A stretch of DNA of 18,253 nucleotides from Allobrachymonas sp. Lineage in GTDB: Bacteria > Pseudomonadota > Gammaproteobacteria > Burkholderiales > Burkholderiaceae_C. The notes beneath the pieces were generated by a model that saw nothing but the letters and a program-made list of their open reading frames with translations, was not told the DNA's origin and did not search any database. Positions within the stretch are counted from its first letter, which is position 1; each line of letters begins with the position of its first letter. A program made the translations under genes and the position numbers. The stretch covers positions 1-18,253 of the forward strand of contig JAUNUE010000014.1 of the NCBI GenBank assembly GCA_030538335.1. Direction: 5' to 3'. Positions 8,745 to 13,182 of this stretch are shown here, one piece after another.

Positions 8745-9968
8745 TCAGCCTTTCACGCACACCACCTGCTTCAGGGTGTACACCACCTCCACCAGATCAG
8801 CCTGTGCGGCCATGACGGCGTCGATGTCCTTGTAGGCCATCGGTATTTCGTCAATCACGCCTGCGTCCTTGCGGCATTCCACGCCTTCGGTGGCGCGCAT
8901 CTGGTCGGCCACGGTGTAGCGCTTTTTGGCGGCGGTGCGGCTCATCACGCGACCGGCGCCGTGTGAGCAGCTTTCGAACGACTCGGGGTTGCCCTTGCCG
9001 CGCACGATGTAGCTGCGCGCACCCATGCTGCCGGGGATGATGCCCAGCTCGCCCGCCTTGGCGCTCACCGCGCCCTTGCGCGTGACAAATACCTCTTCAC
9101 CAAAGTGCGTTTCGCGCTGCACGTAGTTGTGGTGGCAGTTCACCGCTTCTACATGCGTTTCAAAAGGCTTGGTGATCACGCTGCGCAGGGCGGCGATCAC
9201 GCGCTGCATCATCACGGCGCGGTTGGCGGCGGCAAACTTCTGTGCCCAGCCCACGGCCTGCACGTAATCGCCAAAGTACTGGCTGCCTTCTTCAAAGTAG
9301 GCCAGATCCTTGTCGGGCAGGTGCACGTTGTTGCGCTCGGCGTCTTTTTTGGCCAGTTCGATGAACTGGGTGCCAATGGCGTTGCCCACGCCACGCGAGC
9401 CGCTGTGCAGCATGACCCACACCGCCTGCGCTTCATCCAGACAAACCTCAATGAAGTGGTTGCCGGTGCCCAGCGTGCCCATGTGGCGGTAGTTGTTGGT
9501 GTTTTTCAGACGCGGGTATTTTTCGCAAATCTGCGCAAACTCATCGACTAGCTTGGACCAGGCCGCATCCGCCTCGGTGGGCGGTTGCTCCCACGAACCC
9601 TTGTCGCGCCCGGTTCTGCGCGGCGTCAGCCCGTGCGGCACGGCCTTTTCAATGGCCACGCGCAACAGAGCCAGGTTGTCGGGCAGGTCGCGGGCAGTCA
9701 GCGTGGTCTTGCACGCCATCATGCCGCAGCCAATGTCCACCCCCACCGCTGCGGGGATGATGGCCTTGAACGTGGGAATGACCGAACCCACCGTGGCCCC
9801 GATGCCGTAGTGCACATCGGGCATGGCGGCCACGTGCTTGAAGACGATGGGCAGGCGCGCCACGTTCTCCAGTTGTTTCTGCGCTTCGGCCTCTACAGGT
9901 ACCCCGCGTGTCCACATCTTGATCGGCACGGCGTTTTCTGCGTCTTTTTGAATGTAGTTTTTGTCCAT
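8745..9968 (-). CDS. rtcB: RNA-splicing/repair ligase RtcB
   Basis: RtcB is a GTP- and Mn2+-dependent ligase that joins RNA 3'-phosphate or 2',3'-cyclic phosphate ends to 5'-OH ends, the ends left by many tRNA-cutting toxins. The ATG at 9968 gives 407 aa, matching the E. coli-type enzyme almost end to end; an ATG at 10007 would only add hairpin sequence. Visible family residues: metal ligands in MPDVH (D51, H53), GVDIGCG (C81), GTGNHF (H171), MLHSGSRG (H188), CHHNYVQ (H279-H280), and the guanylated histidine H336 in CSHGAGR. The chain ends in the conserved QVVCVKG. Nothing is missing. It is the last gene of the minus-strand block, 58 nt after the slipin gene with an attenuator-like hairpin in the gap. 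Neither rtcA nor the regulator rtcR is within the window. The setting next to an array of unusual tRNAs points to tRNA repair or processing as its job here. Confidence 0.97.
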   Translation of the reverse strand: MDKNYIQKDAENAVPIKMWTRGVPVEAEAQKQLENVARLPIVFKHVAAMPDVHYGIGATVGSVIPTFKAIIPAAVGVDIGCGMMACKTTLTARDLPDNLALLRVAIEKAVPHGLTPRRTGRDKGSWEQPPTEADAAWSKLVDEFAQICEKYPRLKNTNNYRHMGTLGTGNHFIEVCLDEAQAVWVMLHSGSRGVGNAIGTQFIELAKKDAERNNVHLPDKDLAYFEEGSQYFGDYVQAVGWAQKFAAANRAVMMQRVIAALRSVITKPFETHVEAVNCHHNYVQRETHFGEEVFVTRKGAVSAKAGELGIIPGSMGARSYIVRGKGNPESFESCSHGAGRVMSRTAAKKRYTVADQMRATEGVECRKDAGVIDEIPMAYKDIDAVMAAQADLVEVVYTLKQVVCVKG

Positions 9969-9983
9969 GATGATTCTCTTTAT

Positions 9984-10019
9984 AAAACAACCGTCAGGCA
10001 TCTGCATGCCTGACGGTTG
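9984..10019 (-). terminator. Terminator or attenuator between slipin gene and rtcB
   Basis: A perfect 13-bp stem (CAACCGTCAGGCA with TGCCTGACGGTTG, 9988-10000 / 10007-10019) with a 6-nt loop begins 7 nt after the slipin stop. On the minus strand it is followed by TTTT and then, within 20 nt, by the rtcB start with its AGAGA ribosome site. It should either cap the slipin transcript with partial read-through into rtcB or protect an mRNA end. No separate rtcB promoter fits in the remaining space. Confidence 0.8.
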
Positions 10020-10026
10020 AAAGGCC

Positions 10027-11163
10027 TCAACGCAGCTTCACCAGCCCGTTGAGCACTTGGTCCAAGCCACCGAATACGGAGATCTTGTCGATGCGCTCGG
10101 CCACGCGCTCCAGTGTTTCAAGCTCCTTCAGACGCAGGGCGATGGGGTTGTCTTCCATCACCTTGGCGGTGTTGAGCAAGGAGCGCGAGGCCGCGGTTTC
10201 TTCGCGGCGGCGGATCACGTTAGCCTGCGCGGCTTTTTCGGCTTCGACCACCTGGGCGAGGATGGTTTTCATCTCGCCCGGCAGCACGATGTCTTTCACG
10301 CCCACGCCGTCAAGCGCCAAGCCATAGCTGGCGAGTTTGCCTTTGACCCAGGTTGTGACGACTTCGTCGATCACGCCCTTGTTCTCCAGCAACTCGTCCA
10401 GTGTGCGGGTACCAACGGCAGCACGCAAGCCAAACTGCAGCTCGCGGTAGAGGTGCTCAGCCGGTTTTTGTAATTGCGTAAAAGCCTTGAGCACGTCGAT
10501 GTAGCGCCAGTTGGCGGCCAGGTTCAGGCGCAAAGCGACCTTGTCGCGGGTCAGGATTTCCTGGCCCGACACTTCCAGCGTTTGCAGGCGCATGTCGACC
10601 AGCTCCACCACCACGTTGCGGTTGAACTTCCAGAAGGCGTAGTTACCCGGTGCTAGCAAGCGCTCGACCTTGCCGTCGATCCACAGCACACCGGTGCCAT
10701 GCTCTGACACCTGTACCGCGAGCACACCTGACAGACCAGCCAACGGGCGTTGGCGCAACTGGGTTTGCGTCAGACGCTGCAGCAAGGCGGCAGGCACTTC
10801 GGCCGAAGTGCTGATGTCGATCACTTCCACGCGCACATCAACCAGCCCTTTCCAGTACAGGCGGCGGGTGGATGGCGCCATGATCTCAACCAGCAAGCCG
10901 TTTTCATAGCGCAAACCCACCTGGGTTTCGCTGAGATCGACGCGCACAAACTCCTGGTTGACAACCTCAGGCTCCTTGGCCATCAGGTAATCGGCCAGTT
11001 CGTGCGTGAAAGCGGTTTGCTCCAGTGCAAAGGTCTGTACCTTCAGGCGGTCAAACCCGCTGAACAGCCAGTGGCGACCTGGCTTGAGCACGCGCTCAAA
11101 ATCGCCATTGCGCAGCAACAGGCCACGCTCGTTTTTTTTCACAGTCACACGCTTGAATTTCAT
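10027..11163 (-). CDS. Slipin / SPFH (band 7) domain protein, soluble type
   Basis: The start at 11163 is fixed by AAGGAG (11171-11176); the product has 378 aa. The C-terminal half is an SPFH domain (about 185-320) with QEILTRDKVALRLNLAANWRY and then VEAEKAAQANVIRRREE, a charged helix that normally drives oligomerisation. The N-terminal half is unusual: it has no membrane segment or signal peptide, and a short beta-rich motif occurs three times (NERGLLLRNGDFERVLKPG at 11, YENGLLVEIMAPSTRRLYW at 86, GTGVLWIDGKVERLLAPG at 156). Slipins usually scaffold membrane complexes; here any membrane contact would have to be peripheral or through partners. SPFH proteins beside rtcB are known from comparative genomics of RNA repair loci. 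The gene is preceded by two tRNA-like elements and followed by rtcB on the same strand. Its molecular role in RNA repair is unknown. Confidence 0.88.
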   Translation of the reverse strand: MKFKRVTVKKNERGLLLRNGDFERVLKPGRHWLFSGFDRLKVQTFALEQTAFTHELADYLMAKEPEVVNQEFVRVDLSETQVGLRYENGLLVEIMAPSTRRLYWKGLVDVRVEVIDISTSAEVPAALLQRLTQTQLRQRPLAGLSGVLAVQVSEHGTGVLWIDGKVERLLAPGNYAFWKFNRNVVVELVDMRLQTLEVSGQEILTRDKVALRLNLAANWRYIDVLKAFTQLQKPAEHLYRELQFGLRAAVGTRTLDELLENKGVIDEVVTTWVKGKLASYGLALDGVGVKDIVLPGEMKTILAQVVEAEKAAQANVIRRREETAASRSLLNTAKVMEDNPIALRLKELETLERVAERIDKISVFGGLDQVLNGLVKLR

Positions 11164-11458
11164 GATGATTCTCCTTGTTGTTGCGTGCAGATAAAGGGTG
11201 CCGTTACAGGGGTGGTGGCGGATTGCCCGTGCTGCCGGATGGGCCTTGTGGCGGGCAGTGCCACGTACAGCCGCATCAAGTGCATGCTGTGCGCGCATTG
11301 CTGGTCACAGGCGCAGCCGGTGCGGGCGGACAATGCAAGCCGCCACCGCTGACAGGCCCTGCCTGCCCGCGCCTTCTGCACACGCAGCCAGGGCCTTGTG
11401 AACAGAATTTGCGGGCATGCACAGCCTGCGTTCGGCGGGGTGGTCTTTCGACCGTTCT
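11164..11458. other. Long leader between tRNA-like elements and slipin gene
   Basis: About 295 bp without a convincing ORF. On the minus strand, just after the tRNA-like element, there is a small GNRA hairpin GGTC-GAAA-GACC (11442-11453), then an inverted repeat AGGCCCTG ... CAGGGCCT enclosing CTGC-GTGT-GCAG. No T-loop signature occurs, so I see no further tRNA here. I found no clear sigma-54 or sigma-70 promoter. It may serve as a processing spacer or a 5' leader for the slipin mRNA. Confidence 0.4.
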
Positions 11459-11535
11459 TGGCTTATGGAGCCGGATTCGAACCGGCGACAGACGAAAGGT
11501 TGATTCGTTGCTCTACCAAACTGAGCCATCCATAA
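11459..11535 (-). tRNA. tRNA-like element with canonical cloverleaf but non-canonical anticodon loop (positional anticodon AAC)
   Basis: All arms of a class I tRNA are present: a 7-bp perfect acceptor (TTATGGA/TCCATAA), D-arm GCTC..GAGC with GG in the loop, 5-bp anticodon stem ACGAA/TTCGT, 5-nt variable loop, perfect T-arm GCCGG-TTCGAAT-CCGGC, discriminator G and encoded CCA. The 7-nt anticodon loop reads TCAACCT: position 33 is C instead of the near-universal T and position 37 is C instead of a purine. By position the anticodon would be AAC (Val), which bacteria rarely use; a shifted loop would give CAA. It probably does not decode normally. It starts one nucleotide after the CCA of the preceding mini element and is followed by the slipin leader. 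Confidence 0.75.
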
Positions 11536-11536
11536 A

Positions 11537-11592
11537 TGGTCGACGTTTCAGGACTCGAACCTGACACCTTGCGGTGCAACCGATGAACATCG
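11537..11592 (-). ncRNA. Mini tRNA-like RNA: acceptor, T-arm and a tetraloop hairpin, no D or anticodon arm
   Basis: On the minus strand the 3' part is plainly tRNA: T-arm TCAGG-TTCGAGT-CCTGA, acceptor strand AACGTCG, discriminator A and CCA, ending one nucleotide before the next tRNA-like element. The matching 5' acceptor strand CGATGTT (7 bp, one G-U) lies only 36 nt upstream of the T-loop. Between them are 9 unpaired nt and a 4-bp GNRA hairpin CACC-GCAA-GGTG in place of the D and anticodon arms. A second reading is possible: the same CGATGTT could pair locally with CATCG, the GNRA hairpin could be a long variable arm, and a weaker acceptor strand (CCGCGTT, about 11610) could close a larger class II-like fold. 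Either way the decoding domain is not normal. The tRNA-like domain of bacterial Y RNA is a loose analogy; no Ro protein gene is in view. Confidence 0.55.
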
Positions 11593-11725
11593 CTATCAAC
11601 TGCTTTCAGCAACGCGGCATGTGCAAGCCGCACTGGCCCCATGCCAGCAGCCGCACACCGACGGGGCGGGCTTGCGCCCCAACCCCTGCTCTGTCAGCGT
11701 TTGCTTGCCACAGAAGATTTGTTGG

Positions 11726-11750
11726 GCGCCTGAAAATTCAATTCAGGCGC
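11726..11750. other. Hairpin overlapping the HNH stop codon
   Basis: A perfect 9-bp stem (GCGCCTGAA with TTCAGGCGC, 11726-11734 / 11742-11750) with a 7-nt loop straddles the end of the HNH gene: the last codons form one arm and the stop lies in the loop. On the minus strand no T-run follows, so it is more likely a processing or stability element between the mRNA and the downstream tRNA-like units. On the plus strand it is followed by TTTTT, but no plus-strand gene needs it. Confidence 0.6.
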
Positions 11751-12301
11751 GAATTTTTGGGCAGCCTCGCGGCCAGCCACTCGTGCACATCTGCGCGGAT
11801 GTTGCGCCCCTTGAGCAGAAAATCCTCAAAGCGGCTTGGCACATAGTGCAGGTACAGCAAGGGCATGCGCGCTTCGTCGGGCGTGCGTGCGGCCTTGCGC
11901 CCATTGCACCCGGCACAGGCAGCAACAAGGTTCATCCAGCACCAGGCGCCACCGCGCGACTCGGGCAGGATGTGCTCGCACTGCAAATCCTGCGCGGCAA
12001 ACACATCACCGCAATAGGCACAGGTATGCCGGTCGCGGCGCAGCAGCTTGTCTTTGGTCACGCTGGGGGTCACATCAAACAGATTGCACTTGGCCGCGCC
12101 GCGCACGGCGATGATGGGGTGCACTTCAAGCACTGAATCGCGCTGGAGTGGAACGTTGAAACCCCCACGCAGCACGGCCAGCGGGCCCTGGCCCAATTGC
12201 CAGGCCACACGATCCGTGGCGTAGTGCAGGGCGGCCTGTTCCACCGCAATCCAGGCCTGCGGTGTACCGTGCACATCAAGTTGCAAGACCTGGGTAAACA
12301 T
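11738..12301 (-). CDS. HNH endonuclease embedded in the tRNA array
   Basis: 187 aa, ATG at 12301 with AAGGAG at 12308-12313. The C-terminal half is a zinc-supported HNH (beta-beta-alpha-metal) nuclease: CxxC at C94/C97, the catalytic EH of CEHILPESRGG (H110), N124 in MNLVAAC, and a second CxxC at C129/C132 followed by NGRK. The N-terminal 80 residues (VLQLDVHGTPQAWIAVEQAA...) form a compact beta-rich region seen in stand-alone bacterial HNH proteins. Proteins of this fold usually cut DNA, though some HNH-fold toxins act on RNA. Substrate is unknown here. The gene sits 35 nt after the CCA end of tRNA-Lys and is followed by two tRNA-like elements on the same strand, so it is very probably co-transcribed with them. 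Possible roles are RNA processing, conflict defence, or mobility of the tRNA cassette; the sequence does not decide. Confidence 0.9.
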   Translation of the reverse strand: MFTQVLQLDVHGTPQAWIAVEQAALHYATDRVAWQLGQGPLAVLRGGFNVPLQRDSVLEVHPIIAVRGAAKCNLFDVTPSVTKDKLLRRDRHTCAYCGDVFAAQDLQCEHILPESRGGAWCWMNLVAACAGCNGRKAARTPDEARMPLLYLHYVPSRFEDFLLKGRNIRADVHEWLAARLPKNSRLN

Positions 12302-12336
12302 GCTGTTCTCCTTTCAATAAAACCATGAAACCTCGC

Positions 12337-12412
12337 TGGTGCGGGCATGTCCGGCTGAACGCCAAACCTGCCGGTTAAAAGCCGGACGCTCTACCAGTTG
12401 AGCTATACCCGC
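12337..12412 (-). tRNA. tRNA-Lys(TTT)-like with degenerate T-arm
   Basis: Acceptor GCGGGTA/TGCCCGC (one G-U), D-arm GCTC-AACTGGTA-GAGC, anticodon loop CTTTTAA with anticodon TTT (Lys), discriminator A and encoded CCA are all in place. The T-arm is abnormal: instead of a 7-nt TTCRANY loop on a 5-bp stem it has GGC-GTTCA-GCC, a 5-nt loop on a stem that can extend with G-U pairs. The elbow of the L-shape should be altered. It is the last tRNA before the HNH gene. Lys-UUU is the target of the PrrC anticodon nuclease. Confidence 0.82.
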
Positions 12413-12431
12413 AAAATATGACAAAAGCAAT

Positions 12432-12507
12432 TGGGGGTGACTGCTGGGAATCGAACCCAAATCGCTGGAATCACAAACCAGGGTCCTGCCATTGAACGAC
12501 AGCCACC
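12432..12507 (-). tRNA. tRNA-His(GTG) with extended acceptor stem
   Basis: Acceptor GTGGCTG/CAGTCAC, D-arm GTTC..GGAC, anticodon loop TTGTGAT (GTG, His), T-arm TTGGG-TTCGATT-CCCAG. The His identity pair G-1:C73 is encoded. Two features are odd: a T-T mismatch closes the anticodon loop, and the 3' end reads C-CCCA with one C more than expected, while two further G precede G-1. The acceptor could therefore extend to ten pairs and hide the CCA. Confidence 0.88.
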
Positions 12508-12528
12508 CCGAATGGCTTTTGTCTGAAC

Positions 12529-12604
12529 TGGCTGCATCGACAGGCCTCGAACCTGTGACATCCGCGTTAACAGCGCGGTGCTCTACCCACTGAGCTACGA
12601 TGCA
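12529..12604 (-). tRNA. tRNA-Asn(GTT)
   Basis: The most regular member of the array: acceptor TGCATCG/CGATGCA, D-arm GCTC-AGTGGGTA-GAGC, anticodon arm CCGCG-CTGTTAA-CGCGG (GTT, Asn), T-arm ACAGG-TTCGAGG-CCTGT, discriminator G and encoded CCA. The only small departure is G at position 60 of the T-loop, where a pyrimidine is usual. Length is 76 nt with CCA. Confidence 0.96.
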
Positions 12605-12609
12605 AAAAT

Positions 12610-12692
12610 TGGTGCCTCAGCCGGGATTCGAACCCAGAAAAGCCCTGCTTCTAAGGCAGGCAGGTGTACCAATTTCCATTAGCCACCGAGGC
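12610..12692 (-). tRNA. tRNA-Leu(TAG)-like with a short variable loop
   Basis: Acceptor GCCTCGG/CTGAGGC, discriminator A and encoded CCA; anticodon arm CCTGC-CTTAGAA-GCAGG (TAG, Leu); T-arm CTGGG-TTCGAAT-CCCGG. Bacterial Leu tRNAs have a long variable arm, but here only 6 nt (GCTTTT) separate the anticodon and T-stems. The 25 nt between acceptor and anticodon stem are longer than normal and do not form a clean D-stem. The D-loop core AAATTGGTA is Leu-like. It looks like a Leu tRNA that lost its variable arm, so charging by LeuRS is doubtful. Confidence 0.8.
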
Positions 12693-12697
12693 ACAAC

Positions 12698-12773
12698 TGG
12701 CACACCGTACCGGATTCGAACCGGTGGCTTTCCACTAGACAGGCGGACACTCTGACCACTGAGTTAACGGCGC
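12698..12773 (-). tRNA. tRNA-Asp(GTC)
   Basis: Acceptor GCGCCGT/ACGGTGT with two G-U pairs, D-arm ACTC-AGTGGTCA-GAGT, anticodon arm TCCGC-CTGTCTA-GTGGA (GTC, Asp), T-arm ACCGG-TTCGAAT-CCGGT, discriminator G and encoded CCA. Position 37 is T, whereas a purine is almost universal next to the anticodon. A 5-nt spacer separates it from the Leu gene. Confidence 0.92.
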
Positions 12774-12782
12774 AAAAAAATC

Positions 12783-12857
12783 TGGTCGTCCAAGGTGGGT
12801 ACGATCCACCGATCAACGCCTTATGAGAGCGCTGCTCTACCGCTGAGCTATTGGACG
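12783..12857 (-). tRNA. tRNA with CAT anticodon (Met or Ile2), swapped T-loop pair
   Basis: Acceptor CGTCCAA/TTGGACG is perfect; D-arm GCTC-AGCGGTA-GAGC; anticodon loop CTCATAA (CAT); discriminator A and encoded CCA. The T-stem is perfect (GGTGG/CCACC) but the T-loop is ATCGTAC instead of TTCRANY. Positions 54 and 58, which normally form a T-A reverse-Hoogsteen pair, are here A and T. CAT is read as Met, or as Ile if C34 is modified to lysidine; the sequence does not settle which. Confidence 0.87.
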
Positions 12858-12866
12858 TTGTGTACT

Positions 12867-12942
12867 TGGCATCCCAGGAAGAATTCGAACCCTCAACCTT
12901 CGGATTTGGAGTCCGTTGCGCTGCCGATTGCGCCACTGAGAT
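12867..12942 (-). tRNA. tRNA-Trp(CCA)
   Basis: Acceptor ATCTCAG/CTGGGAT, D-arm GCGC-AATCGGCA-GCGC, anticodon loop CTCCAAA (CCA, Trp) on a stem with one end mismatch, T-arm GAGGG-TTCGAAT-TCTTC with two G-U pairs, discriminator G and encoded CCA. The stem wobble pairs and A1:T72 start differ from a typical bacterial housekeeping tRNA-Trp. Confidence 0.92.
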
Positions 12943-12959
12943 AAATCCATGCTTTTTTC

Positions 12960-13036
12960 TGGTTGCAGCGGGTGGATTTGAACCACCGATCTCAGGCGTA
13001 TGAAACCTGTGAGGACAACCACTCCTCTACGCTGCT
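12960..13036 (-). tRNA. tRNA-Met(CAT)-like with unpaired position 1-72
   Basis: Acceptor AGCAGCG/CGCTGCA with an A-A mismatch at 1-72; D-arm GAGG-AGTGGTTGT-CCTC; anticodon arm CAGGT-TTCATAC-GCCTG (CAT); T-arm GGTGG-TTCAAAT-CCACC; discriminator A and encoded CCA. An unpaired 1-72 with A72 is a hallmark of initiator tRNA, but the three G-C pairs of the initiator anticodon stem are missing. It starts 4 nt after the CCA of the interrupted tRNA-Glu. Confidence 0.85.
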
Positions 13037-13040
13037 GAAC

Positions 13041-13182
13041 TGGCATCGCGTAGGGGATTGCTCGCACGATGTGCTCGGCCTTCAGCCCGCACCTTTGGTG
13101 CGTCCAATGCGCGATGCGCATTGAGCGAACCCCTGTTGGCAAACTGAAAACCTGCTGTCCTGGCCATCTAGACGAACGCGAC
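13041..13182 (-). tRNA. tRNA-Glu(TTC) interrupted by a 66-nt insertion in the T-loop
   Basis: The 5' part is a clear tRNA-Glu: acceptor strand GTCGCGT, TC, D-arm GTCT-AGATGGCC-AGGA (like E. coli tRNA-Glu), anticodon arm GCAGG-TTTTCAG-TTTGC (TTC), then T-stem AGGGG and TTCG. The sequence then leaves the consensus for 66 nt (13060-13125) and returns exactly as AAT-CCCCT-ACGCGAT-G-CCA, restoring T-loop TTCG/AAT, the T-stem, a full acceptor (one G-U) and CCA. Without the insert the gene is 76 nt, the standard length. The insert is highly structured; it is listed separately. It is the first gene of the array. Confidence 0.87.
13060..13125 (-). other. Structured insert (intron-like) in tRNA-Glu T-loop, position 57/58
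   Basis: The ends, GCTC (13123-13126, taking in G57) and GAGC (13060-13063), pair and stack on the T-stem. Inside are a 7-bp hairpin AATGCGC-ATC-GCGCATT (13106-13122), a 6-bp hairpin CGCACC-AAA-GGTGCG (13088-13102), a short GGC/GCC stem (13077-13087) and a 4-bp hairpin GCAC-ATC-GTGC (13064-13074). It is far too short for a group I or II intron and has no ORF. Whether it is spliced out or stays as an expansion arm cannot be told from sequence. Confidence 0.7.

Noticed and set aside
13060..13125. Group I or group II intron in tRNA-Glu
   Set aside because: The insert is 66 nt and lies in the T-loop, not the anticodon region; catalytic introns are several times longer.
12337..13182. CRISPR array
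   Set aside because: The repeated look comes from T-arm signatures (GGTTCGAAT) of separate tRNA genes; spacing and flanks do not fit direct repeats.
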